From Cyclobacterium roseum (lineage in GTDB: Bacteria > Bacteroidota > Bacteroidia > Cytophagales > Cyclobacteriaceae), in NCBI RefSeq assembly GCF_010119225.1, contig NZ_WNKF01000021.1:1-64000 (forward strand): a stretch of DNA of 64,000 bases, in the 5' to 3' direction. A model generated the notes under the pieces. That model searched no databases and was not told the DNA's origin. It worked only from the letters and a program-made list of their open reading frames with translations. Position numbers and translations under genes: made by a program. Numbering within the stretch: the first letter of the stretch is position 1; each line of letters opens with the position of its first letter. Shown here piece after piece: positions 45,031-53,570 of the stretch.

Positions 45031-46222
45031 TACGATACCAAAGATTGCCTTGATATCTGAAAATCAACAGCTAGTGGAGGTAGTGAACCAGGCTCTGACA
45101 GGGGTTTTTGAGATTGCTACTTATTCCAATGGTATCATTTTTTACAACCAGCTATCTCAGGCTAAGTCTGAATTTGCAATGGTTATCAGCGAATCCTCTA
45201 TGAAAGGGGTTCACGGGCTTCCGCTGAAGCATACCATGGAAAAGCTGGGTTTTGGCCACATTCCTTTTTTTTTAGTGGTAGACCAGGCAAGTCGTGAAGA
45301 CATTCTTCAAGCCGTAAGGCAGGGTATTTCTGATTTTATTTTCAAGCCGATTGATAGACGAAAGTTGTTGACACGATTGCAATTTCAGATCAGTCATCCG
45401 ATTCAGAAAATAAAGGAATCAAAGATTACTCCCCTAAAACAGTATAAAATTCCAAAAATTAAGCGGCTATTTGATATCCTGGTTTCCGGTTTGATATTAA
45501 TAGCCTTGTCTCCTCTGTTTCTAGTAATTGCGATTTTAATAAGACTGGAATCCCGCGGACCGGTTTTTTATTATTCATACCGGGTTGGCACCGGTTACAC
45601 CATTTTTAAATTTTACAAATTCCGCTCAATGGATCCCGATGCAGATGCCAAGCTCCAACAATTAAAACACCTGAATCAGTACCAAAAGCCAGAAGATAAT
45701 AGTGCGAAAGAAGTAACCGCGGCGAGGTCAAGTTCCGTAAAAGAGCTTTGCGAATTCTGCGAACAAGCTGGGGGTGGCTGTCTTCAGCCGCTGTATGACG
45801 ATAATAAGATGGTGTGTGAAAAACTCTTGTTAGCAAAAAAATCTGGCAATCAGGATGCCGCCTTTATTAAGATTAAGGATGATCCCAGAGTCACCCGCAT
45901 TGGAAAGTTTATTCGGAATACCAGTATAGACGAGTTGCCCCAACTTTGGAATGTACTGAAGGGGGACATGTCTCTGGTTGGAAATCGCCCCCTTCCGTTA
46001 TACGAAGCGGAGAAAATCACCACCGACAAATATGCCCTGCGGTTCCTGGGTCCAGCTGGCATAACCGGTCTCTGGCAAGTAGAGAAAAGAGGAAGAGGGG
46101 AGATGTCGGAGGAAAAGCGACTAAGCCTGGACAACGATTATGTCAAGAATTTTTCAATCTGGTTTGACCTGAAAATATTGCTTCGGACCATTCCTGCTCT
46201 CTTTCAAAGCGAAAACGTTTGA
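45023..46222 (+). CDS. Priming sugar transferase fused to a degenerate receiver domain
   Basis: 399 aa. Residues about 5-125 fold like a receiver domain, but the phospho-acceptor position reads SES (Glu57 where Asp is expected) and the acidic pair is Ser12-Glu13. The lysine is kept (FIFKP, Lys108). Residues about 145-399 are a WcaJ/PglC-type phosphoglycosyl transferase: hydrophobic helix DILVSGLILIALSPLFLVIA, KFYKFRSM, SIDELPQLWNVLKGDMSLVG and GITGLWQV. It would start polysaccharide synthesis by moving a sugar phosphate to undecaprenyl phosphate. A cysteine-rich insert (Cys243, 246, 253, 265) interrupts the catalytic domain. The 3' end overlaps the convergent glycosyltransferase by 19 bp. Confidence 0.92.
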   Translation: MGDTIPKIALISENQQLVEVVNQALTGVFEIATYSNGIIFYNQLSQAKSEFAMVISESSMKGVHGLPLKHTMEKLGFGHIPFFLVVDQASREDILQAVRQGISDFIFKPIDRRKLLTRLQFQISHPIQKIKESKITPLKQYKIPKIKRLFDILVSGLILIALSPLFLVIAILIRLESRGPVFYYSYRVGTGYTIFKFYKFRSMDPDADAKLQQLKHLNQYQKPEDNSAKEVTAARSSSVKELCEFCEQAGGGCLQPLYDDNKMVCEKLLLAKKSGNQDAAFIKIKDDPRVTRIGKFIRNTSIDELPQLWNVLKGDMSLVGNRPLPLYEAEKITTDKYALRFLGPAGITGLWQVEKRGRGEMSEEKRLSLDNDYVKNFSIWFDLKILLRTIPALFQSENV

Positions 46223-47442
46223 TTTATTAATTTCCAAAACAGGGTAACGCGCCCCTCCCAGGTATTTTTAGAGGCTTCCTGATACCTTTGCAGGCCTTTT
46301 TGGGGCGTATTCGATTCCAATTCCTCAGTGATGGTCCGGCTAAAGGCTTGGGCATCTTTTTCGAGACGGATGAGGGGCGAAAAGGATTGAATATCTTCCG
46401 AGAATGGTGTGGCCACGATAGGCTTGCCGGATGCCAGGTACTCATTGATCTTCAGTGGGTAAATGCTTCTGGTAACCTCGTTGCAAAGAAAGGGTAGGAT
46501 CAGCACATCGAAATGGGCCAGATACGAAGGAAGTTGTTCTATTTTTTTTGGTCCGGTGAAATGCAGGTTGGGTAACTTGTCCAAATCCACGTCTGTATGC
46601 CCCCAATGGTTTCTTGGTCCTACCATGACCAGACTTTTTTCGGGATTGTTTTCGCAAATTCCTTTTAAGAGCTCGTAGTCAATCCGATGGCAAATATTGC
46701 CGGTGTATCCAATGATGGGTCTGGGAAGGGTTTTCAATTCTTCCGGTAAAGGAATTTCGTCTTCAAAGGCTGATTTGAATAAATTGAAATCCGCGGCATT
46801 GGGAAAATAAGCCACATTTTCTCCGGATAGTTGTTCCAGATCCTTTTGAAGCAATCTGGAAGTAGCCAGGCTTAGCCGGGCATTTTTTACCGCCTCAATT
46901 TCAAGGTAGGAACCATGCTTCCGGAGGTAAGGCTCCAGCGCTCTTATATTGTCGCGGGATTGGTAAACAAAGGCTTTGGGAGTAAACCCTTTCGGCAAGC
47001 TGCTCAGGTAAAGTGGGTTAAAGGAATTGAAAAAAATATAATCTGTAATATTTAATTTTAGGAGTCCCTTTTGAATGCTTTTGCTCAATCGCCGGTTATT
47101 CCATCCCGCAAGCAGGCGATATAGTTTTCCGGGAGGCAGCCAATTAATGGGAAGCATCAGGGGAGGGGTCAGCGCAAAAAGATTGGTATGGTATTCGGTC
47201 AGGGGAGTCAGACAATTTTTTCCATAAAGCAAGGCAGGTATTCTCGCTTTGAGATGTTTTTTTTTTCTTTCCCGGATAAAATCAATTAGTGTAAATGGGT
47301 AATCCACATAAATGACGATCTGATTTTGGGCAAAGGTTTTTGCCAGGGACCAGGAAGCTGAGGAAAAGTCTCCATCCCATCGGGACATGCTGGTCATGAC
47401 TATGGGAAGTTGCTTGAATTCATTGATCGAAAAATTGCTCAT
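46204..47442 (-). CDS. Glycosyltransferase, GT-B fold (GT1/GT4 type)
   Basis: 412 aa. The C-terminal half has IIGYTGNICHRIDYELL, SLVMVGPRNHWG and a donor-binding element YPLKINEYLASGKPIVATPF. The N-terminal half is poorly conserved, as expected for the acceptor side. Comparable proteins add sugars to exopolysaccharide repeat units at the inner membrane. Its tail overlaps the sugar-transferase gene by 19 bp, convergently, and it diverges from the GT2 gene at 47532. Confidence 0.85.
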   Translation of the reverse strand: MSNFSINEFKQLPIVMTSMSRWDGDFSSASWSLAKTFAQNQIVIYVDYPFTLIDFIRERKKKHLKARIPALLYGKNCLTPLTEYHTNLFALTPPLMLPINWLPPGKLYRLLAGWNNRRLSKSIQKGLLKLNITDYIFFNSFNPLYLSSLPKGFTPKAFVYQSRDNIRALEPYLRKHGSYLEIEAVKNARLSLATSRLLQKDLEQLSGENVAYFPNAADFNLFKSAFEDEIPLPEELKTLPRPIIGYTGNICHRIDYELLKGICENNPEKSLVMVGPRNHWGHTDVDLDKLPNLHFTGPKKIEQLPSYLAHFDVLILPFLCNEVTRSIYPLKINEYLASGKPIVATPFSEDIQSFSPLIRLEKDAQAFSRTITEELESNTPQKGLQRYQEASKNTWEGRVTLFWKLINQTFSL

Positions 47443-47531
47443 AAAAAACCGTTATTTTAGCCTTGTACCTGTCGTATTCTAAGGAGTAAATTGTAAATTT
47501 AAAATAAAAATAACCATTAATTTTTGATGCT

Positions 47532-48761
47532 TTGATCTTGTTTGAAATTATTGTCTGGCTTTGTTGTTTTTATCTTCTGTTTCCCCTTTTTACCGGTTTG
47601 CTGGCAGTCCTCAGGCCAAGGGAAAATCTTCGGGAGAAGCCTTTTTCAGCTGATTTTGCCTGTATTATCACCGTTTATAAAGAAAATGATATTGCCTGGC
47701 CATTGGTACGGGCTTTACTGAAACAGGAGTATCCCCATTATCAGGTATACCTGGTGGCGGACGGGATCGAGGAGCCTTTAGAAAAACAGGTACAGGATGA
47801 AAAGCTTACCCTTTTTCAACCCAACCCTTTTTTAAACAGCAAAGTGGCCTCCATCGCACTTGTTTTGGAAAAAATGAAAAAGAAGCACAGCCATGTGGTC
47901 ATATTCGATCCGGATAACCTGGTGCCTCCCCATTTCCTGGGAGTGCTCAATCGCTATCATGCTGCGGGGTTTCAGGCAGTACAAGGGAAGCGGATCGCAA
48001 AAAACACCTCGGGTACCTACGCTGCCCTGGATGCCTTGGGCGAGTATTACTATGATTTTGCCGTCCGGAACGTCCCCTACCGTTTGGGCTCCTCCTCTAC
48101 GATTGCCGGTTCGGGGATGTCATTGGAGAGAGAAATTTACCAGCAAAACATTTCCCATGAAATGCAGGTGCTCAAGGACAAGGGGTTGGTAGTGGCAGAG
48201 GACAAATCCCTGCAGGTGCAGCTAGTGGGAAGTGGCATCCGGATCGGGTATGCGGCGGCGGCAATCGTTTTTGATGAAAAGATCACGGCTGCTCGCCAAA
48301 TTGGTAGGCAAAGGAGCCGGTGGCTGAACAGTTACTTTGGCCAGATTCCAACATCATTCCGGCTTCTGTTGAAAGGGCTGGTTTCCGGGGATTGGAACCG
48401 CATCTACTTTGCGGTAATGGTCTCTATGCCCCCCATGGTCATTTTGGTAGGAGTAAGCTTGCTGCTCAGTGTTGCGGCATTATGGATAAAGGTAAGTTAC
48501 TTTTTTCTTTTGGCGGGCTCTTTGATTTTGTTTGGGTTGGGTTTTCTGACGCTTCTGGCATGGAACCATACACCAGGGGAAGTTATCAAAGCCATCCCAA
48601 AAATTCCCCTTTTCGTTTGGGGCCAATTGTCCGGCATGCTGAAAATTCGGAAAGCCAGCAAGGATTTTATGGCCACCAGTCATCAGGAAATCACTGAAAT
48701 AGAGCCGATTTGGAAAAATAGGCAGCATGAATTCAGCCATTTGGAAGAATGGTGGAAGTAA
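47532..48761 (+). CDS. Membrane glycosyltransferase, family 2, probable TTG start
   Basis: 409 aa. Layout: N-terminal membrane helix, GT-A domain (ACIITVYKENDIAWPLVRALL; VIFDPDNLVPP with DxD; AGSGMSLERE; VAEDKSLQVQL) and QRSRW (the QxxRW motif of processive and related GT2 enzymes), then two to three membrane helices. In this frame no ATG exists between the preceding stop at 47511 and the start of homology, so translation must begin at a TTG (47532 or 47538) or a rarer codon. Likely makes part of the exopolysaccharide. Confidence 0.87.
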   Translation: MILFEIIVWLCCFYLLFPLFTGLLAVLRPRENLREKPFSADFACIITVYKENDIAWPLVRALLKQEYPHYQVYLVADGIEEPLEKQVQDEKLTLFQPNPFLNSKVASIALVLEKMKKKHSHVVIFDPDNLVPPHFLGVLNRYHAAGFQAVQGKRIAKNTSGTYAALDALGEYYYDFAVRNVPYRLGSSSTIAGSGMSLEREIYQQNISHEMQVLKDKGLVVAEDKSLQVQLVGSGIRIGYAAAAIVFDEKITAARQIGRQRSRWLNSYFGQIPTSFRLLLKGLVSGDWNRIYFAVMVSMPPMVILVGVSLLLSVAALWIKVSYFFLLAGSLILFGLGFLTLLAWNHTPGEVIKAIPKIPLFVWGQLSGMLKIRKASKDFMATSHQEITEIEPIWKNRQHEFSHLEEWWK

Positions 48762-48778
48762 AAGCGATAAGAATGAAT

Positions 48779-50110
48779 TTATCGTTTTTGGATTTTTTCC
48801 ATAAGGGAGGCTACTAATGTTGGATAGGCACGTGCTGCCTGTACCCAGCAATGGATAAATCGCATTTTAATGTATCTACTGAGGACCAGGTGTTTGATTA
48901 AAGCAGTACAAAAAACCGCCAGGACCAACCCGTAAGCAGCTCCCAGTAAGCCTATCCAATGAATGAAAAACCAACTCAATCCTGCGCCATAAATCAAGGT
49001 CCCAAAAACCATTAGCATATTGATAAATGGCTTGCCTATGGCATCTAAAAAGACTCCGGATTGCCTGTCAAAAGGCTTGATCAGTGCCAGAAAAGCCATG
49101 ATTCGTAAAAAAGGAACTGCATCCAGGTAGTTTTCTCCTGCTATAAATAAAATTATGTAATGCGCAAATACCAGACAAAATAGCCAAAAGGGGAAGGTCA
49201 GGCTAAGCATCATTCCGGTGGTCTTTTCATAGAGTTGGCCTAGCGCCTGGGTTTTTCCGGTGTCGTGAGCTTCTGCTGCCTTGGGGTAGCTAATGGAGGC
49301 AATGGAATTAACGGGGATCTCCACCATGTTCAATACCCTCCCGGCCGTATTGGCCATGGCTACCTGCACCGGAGAGAGCAAGGCACCCAGTAGAAATTTA
49401 TCAAGGCCATTCGTAAGCATGGACACCAGATTGGTTCCGAATACGAATTTCCCAAAGTGAAATATTTTTGCCAGCCAGTATTTTTTTACCCGCCATTGAA
49501 AACCAAAATAGCGCCGAACCTGATAGGCTGACATCAGGGTAGCTAACAAAAAAGCGGCATTATGGTACCAGGCAAGATGAACCAGGGTTAGTTTGTAGTC
49601 ACTCAGGTACCCCATCACAATTACCAGAAAGAAGGGTAAACTTTTACTGATTCCTGCCAGGAAATAGGCCTTAAAATCGTAACTGGCCTGCATCAAAACC
49701 AGGTTATGGGTGTGGAGAACCAGGACGGGGAGCACCCAGGCATAGATGGTTAATATCGCCGCTAGTTTCGGAGCATTAAAAAGTTCAGCGATTGGATGAG
49801 CAGCCAGGACAAGAAGCGCGAGAATCAGGAAACTAAGCAAGGCATTGAGCAAAAGTGCGGCCGATTGGATCTTTCGTTTTACAGCCGGATTCTTTCCTAC
49901 AATGAATTTGATCATCCCGTTTTGGATAAAGCCGTTTCTGGCCATGTCCAAAATGGACGTAATGGTGATGAGCAGGACCCAAACGCCAAAATCCTCTGGG
50001 GAGAAAATACGAACCAATAACATGAATCCAACAAACCCCAGCAAAAAATCCACCCCGCGGTGCATCATGGTAAAAAAGCCGCTTTTTAGCCAATACTTTT
50101 TATCGCTCAT
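48779..50110 (-). CDS. Polysaccharide flippase (Wzx-like, MOP superfamily)
   Basis: 443 aa with about 12 predicted membrane helices. GFFTMMHRGVDFLLGFVGFMLLVRIFSPEDFGVW at the N-terminus is the usual opening of oligosaccharide flippases. It would move lipid-linked repeat units across the inner membrane. Last gene of the minus-strand operon from 56476. Its start overlaps the GT4 gene stop by 4 bp. Confidence 0.9.
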   Translation of the reverse strand: MSDKKYWLKSGFFTMMHRGVDFLLGFVGFMLLVRIFSPEDFGVWVLLITITSILDMARNGFIQNGMIKFIVGKNPAVKRKIQSAALLLNALLSFLILALLVLAAHPIAELFNAPKLAAILTIYAWVLPVLVLHTHNLVLMQASYDFKAYFLAGISKSLPFFLVIVMGYLSDYKLTLVHLAWYHNAAFLLATLMSAYQVRRYFGFQWRVKKYWLAKIFHFGKFVFGTNLVSMLTNGLDKFLLGALLSPVQVAMANTAGRVLNMVEIPVNSIASISYPKAAEAHDTGKTQALGQLYEKTTGMMLSLTFPFWLFCLVFAHYIILFIAGENYLDAVPFLRIMAFLALIKPFDRQSGVFLDAIGKPFINMLMVFGTLIYGAGLSWFFIHWIGLLGAAYGLVLAVFCTALIKHLVLSRYIKMRFIHCWVQAARAYPTLVASLMEKIQKR

Positions 50111-51240
50111 GTCCGCTGTAGTATTTCCTGGTAGTTGGCCAATGTGGTGGCGGCACCCTTTTTATAATCAAATAGAGCAGGTCTTTCCTTCCCTTTTTCT
50201 ATTAATTTTTCCCGGATGCCTTCATTTTTCAGAAGTTGTTCGATGCCCTGCCGGATACTCTCCGGATCAAAAGGGTCAATGAGCAGGGCGGCATTACCAG
50301 CCACCTCGGGCATGGAAGAGGTGTTGGAAGTGATCACCGGACAGCCGCATGCCATGGCTTCCAGGATCGGTAGCCCAAAGCTTTCACGAAGAGAAGGATA
50401 AAGGAACAGCAGGGCCTGGCTATAAATGGCTGAGAGGTCTTCATTGGGAATGTACCCGGTCAGGTGGATTTTAGAAAGTAGCTGAGGAGCTCCGATATCG
50501 GAAAGCATGGATCGAAGCACTTCCTCTCCGATGTCAGGCATGACCAAATCGGGAAACGACTCGGCTGACGACTCCAAAAGTGCCAGGCTTTTCAATACCC
50601 CTTTTAGGTTCTTTTTAGGATCGGTATTTCCTAAAAAAAGCATGAAGGTTTTCGGTAGTGCATACGTTTCCCGAACCTCCTGCTGCCTGGCAAGACTTTG
50701 GGGCTTAAAATGGCTGGCAACACCGTTGTAGACAACTGCTACCGCCGAGGAATCCAATCCGAAATGCTGGGTAATTCTATCCTGTTCGTACGCCGATACC
50801 GTAAAAATTCCGGCCGCTTTTTTCACCACGGCCGGTACATTCCACCGGCGGTAAATGTTGCCCATTCGTTGGTACCAGCTGCCCTCTTTCAGGTTTATTT
50901 TTTCCAGGTAGATGATATCATGAAGGGTTATGACGAGTTTTGTTTGGCAAAATACGGGAGCCGTATTACTGGTGCAATGCAGTAGATCAAGTTCGTATTT
51001 TTTTACTGCCCGGGCCAAATGATATTGTTCCCAGATGGGGTAGGGAGAAGCGGGAAGCGGGATAATGGTGAAATTATCAGTCGGCTGAATTGGAGATGAA
51101 TCTTCTGTTTCATTGACAAAGATGAAATACTGGTTTTCGGTATCCATTTCCTGCAAATTGCGAATCAGTGCAACGGCCACCATATCCATGCCGTGCCTTT
51201 TTCTACGAAAAATTCGTTGTGCCTCAATGCCTATCCTCAT
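50107..51240 (-). CDS. Glycosyltransferase family 4
   Basis: 377 aa GT-B enzyme. MRIGIEAQRIFRRKRHGMDMVAVAL opens the fold. The donor site shows FLGNTDPKKNLKGVLKSL and the EX7E motif in RESFGLPILEAMACGCPVI. It transfers a nucleotide-activated sugar during repeat-unit assembly. It overlaps its neighbours by 4 and 17 bp, an unusually compact operon. Confidence 0.92.
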   Translation of the reverse strand: MRIGIEAQRIFRRKRHGMDMVAVALIRNLQEMDTENQYFIFVNETEDSSPIQPTDNFTIIPLPASPYPIWEQYHLARAVKKYELDLLHCTSNTAPVFCQTKLVITLHDIIYLEKINLKEGSWYQRMGNIYRRWNVPAVVKKAAGIFTVSAYEQDRITQHFGLDSSAVAVVYNGVASHFKPQSLARQQEVRETYALPKTFMLFLGNTDPKKNLKGVLKSLALLESSAESFPDLVMPDIGEEVLRSMLSDIGAPQLLSKIHLTGYIPNEDLSAIYSQALLFLYPSLRESFGLPILEAMACGCPVITSNTSSMPEVAGNAALLIDPFDPESIRQGIEQLLKNEGIREKLIEKGKERPALFDYKKGAATTLANYQEILQRT

Positions 51241-52147
51241 GCTGAATTAAATTTAGGTTTTCATTAATATTTTGCATAAATAAGCCGTCTGCAAAGCCCT
51301 TGACATAGGTTTTAGCATGGGCCCATTCTGACTGCAGCAGATACATAAAAAGATTTTTGGGCAAGGCGATGCCCAGATAATAGGCAGCTGTAAAAAAGAA
51401 TAAAGGCCAGGGGACATTTCTGCGCAAAAATAGCCAGCGATTTCGGCTCATGTAGTAGGTTTTCAACAAGGAGTTTTTCCCCACACTCATGGACTCTTTA
51501 TGTAAAATATACGTCTGGGGCTCGTACCAGAGGGTATAGCCCGCATCCTTGATTCGCTCGCAATAATCCATTTCTTCGTAATAGAGAAAATACAATTCGG
51601 CCATCATACCGATCTTCCGCACCACCGATTTGGGAATAAACATGGCGGCTCCATGAGCCAACTGTGTGATTTCCGCTTTTTGATATTGTCCCCGATCTTT
51701 TTCCTGATACCCTTTTCCTTTGCCTCTTCCTGTAATCGGATTGATGGCTGAAAATCCGGCAAATTGAATGGTGTCAGGTTCGTCGTAGTACAAGATTTTT
51801 GGACAAACCAGCCCGATAGTTGGGTCTGAAAGGGTGCGCTCAAGCAGTACATCCAGAATGTTTTCGGCAACCTCGGTATCGTTATTGACAAGGAAAAAAT
51901 AATCGCCGCTGGCCACCTCCATTCCCCGGTTGTTGCCCCCCGCAAACCCCTCGTTTACCGGGTTTCGGACCAGGATGGTGTTTGGGTACCGGTCAAGAAT
52001 CGCTGTCGGGTCTTCCTTTGAGGCATTGTCTACCACAATGATTTCTAGCCGGGGATAGGTGACCTTCTGAAACGAGGCCAGAAAATCAAGGGTATGTGTC
52101 AAACCATTATAATTAATGGTAATGACAGAGATCAGCGGTTTATCCAT
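51224..52147 (-). CDS. Glycosyltransferase family 2 (rhamnosyltransferase-like)
   Basis: 307 aa GT-A enzyme. ISVITINYNGLTHTLDFLASF, NPVNEGFAGGNNRGME, FLVNNDTEV (metal-binding acidic motif) and FLYYEEMDYCERIKDAGY are typical of the WbbL/RfbN-like branch. The sugar added is unknown. Overlaps the next gene by 17 bp and the polymerase-like gene by 8 bp. Confidence 0.91.
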   Translation of the reverse strand: MDKPLISVITINYNGLTHTLDFLASFQKVTYPRLEIIVVDNASKEDPTAILDRYPNTILVRNPVNEGFAGGNNRGMEVASGDYFFLVNNDTEVAENILDVLLERTLSDPTIGLVCPKILYYDEPDTIQFAGFSAINPITGRGKGKGYQEKDRGQYQKAEITQLAHGAAMFIPKSVVRKIGMMAELYFLYYEEMDYCERIKDAGYTLWYEPQTYILHKESMSVGKNSLLKTYYMSRNRWLFLRRNVPWPLFFFTAAYYLGIALPKNLFMYLLQSEWAHAKTYVKGFADGLFMQNINENLNLIQHEDRH

Positions 52148-53567
52148 TTTTATCCGATTTTGTTATGTTGTTTTCCAGTTGGGGAGAAAGATAAAAGTAG
52201 GCCCAGGACATGTACAGGATGATTCCCGTGGGCATTTGCCCCAATAGTGGATTCCCTATGGAAGCGGCAGCAATTCCGGCGTACCCAGCGAGCAGGGCAA
52301 GTAATTTCTGCCTTAATTGGGGACTCTTTACTTTCCAAATCCGAAAGAGTGCCATGATCCCAATAAACGCCAGTATGGAGACATGCAGGTAAAGCCCAAC
52401 AATCCCCAATTCCGCCCAGATTTTAATAAACCAGCTGTCGTTGGGTGTCTCTGCCAGGAAAGTACCGGGACTAAAGCGTTGCCCCCAAAAACCAGAGGTG
52501 CCGACACCTCCCCCAAATGGCCTGTTTTTCAGGTATTCGGAAAACTTCGCTTTGTTGGACAGCCGAACATTAAGCGAAGCGTCGTTGGGGTCCAATGCAG
52601 AGCGCAATCTTCGTATCTGATAATTTTCGTTCCCGATGCTGGTAAACTTTAGAAAGATAAACACCATGGCCAGTGCCGCTAATCCCATGGCCATGAGCTT
52701 AAAGTTTTTCGATGCAAAGAGGTAGGCCAGGGTTCCCGCTACCGGCACCATCAAGGCTCCTCTGGTTCCGCTCATAATCATCATGTAGAAAAACAGCAAG
52801 GCGCACCCTCCGAAAAAGATCCGGTACCTTGTCCGGAAAGGCCCCAATGCCAATACCAGTGCAATCATCCCGGAATGGGCGATTCCCGCCCCAAATTGGC
52901 CCGCATCCGAAAAAAAGCTGAAAACCCGCAGGTTGCCAAATAAGACATGGGTGGACCTGGATCCCTGGTCCAGCCATCGGTTTTCGGCAAAGTCTAATCC
53001 AATGTAATATTGCCTTAGCCCCCAGAATGAAGCCAGGATGGAAAACAGAATGATGATTTTAAGCAACCGGTCCAGGTCTTTTTGGGTATTCGCGTAGAGT
53101 AGGGTGAGGGGCACGGTCAGCAACATGTAAAGGGCCGTTCCCCGGACGGCATACACCCAGGCGGTAACGCTTCTGGCCTCGGGGTTGAAAATTTCGGCCA
53201 CATTGTATCCCATCCAAATGAGGGTTACGGCCATCAGTGGGTTTTTCAGATAGGAGAAATCCGTCTTAACGCGGGTATGAAAAACAGCACTGATAAGCAC
53301 GGCTGCGAGCGCAAAGTCTACGGTTAATCCCAGCGGCAGACTAGGTACATACCTACTCGCCCCTATGGACACAAAGGCAAAAACCAGGGCGGTGTACAAG
53401 CAATGGGCAGGGTGGCCCATCATGAAGATGCCAAGACCCACTCCCAAGGGAATAGCAAATAAAGTTCCTATTCCGAAAATCCCGGTCTGAACCACCCACA
53501 GGCTGACCAGCAGGGATAAGACCAGTACTGTCAGCGGAAAGGTTAGTTGAATTCGGGATAAATCCAT
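52140..53567 (-). CDS. O-antigen ligase/polymerase-like membrane protein (Wzy/WaaL type)
   Basis: 475 aa with 10-12 membrane helices and a large periplasmic loop. RPFGGGVGTSGFWGQRFSPGT and AETPNDSWFIKIWAELGIVGL are the hallmark of O-antigen ligase-family proteins. In this operon, with flippase and chain-length protein, polymerisation of repeat units (Wzy role) is the more likely function than lipid A ligation. Confidence 0.88.
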   Translation of the reverse strand: MDLSRIQLTFPLTVLVLSLLVSLWVVQTGIFGIGTLFAIPLGVGLGIFMMGHPAHCLYTALVFAFVSIGASRYVPSLPLGLTVDFALAAVLISAVFHTRVKTDFSYLKNPLMAVTLIWMGYNVAEIFNPEARSVTAWVYAVRGTALYMLLTVPLTLLYANTQKDLDRLLKIIILFSILASFWGLRQYYIGLDFAENRWLDQGSRSTHVLFGNLRVFSFFSDAGQFGAGIAHSGMIALVLALGPFRTRYRIFFGGCALLFFYMMIMSGTRGALMVPVAGTLAYLFASKNFKLMAMGLAALAMVFIFLKFTSIGNENYQIRRLRSALDPNDASLNVRLSNKAKFSEYLKNRPFGGGVGTSGFWGQRFSPGTFLAETPNDSWFIKIWAELGIVGLYLHVSILAFIGIMALFRIWKVKSPQLRQKLLALLAGYAGIAAASIGNPLLGQMPTGIILYMSWAYFYLSPQLENNITKSDKNG

Positions 53568-53570
53568 AGG

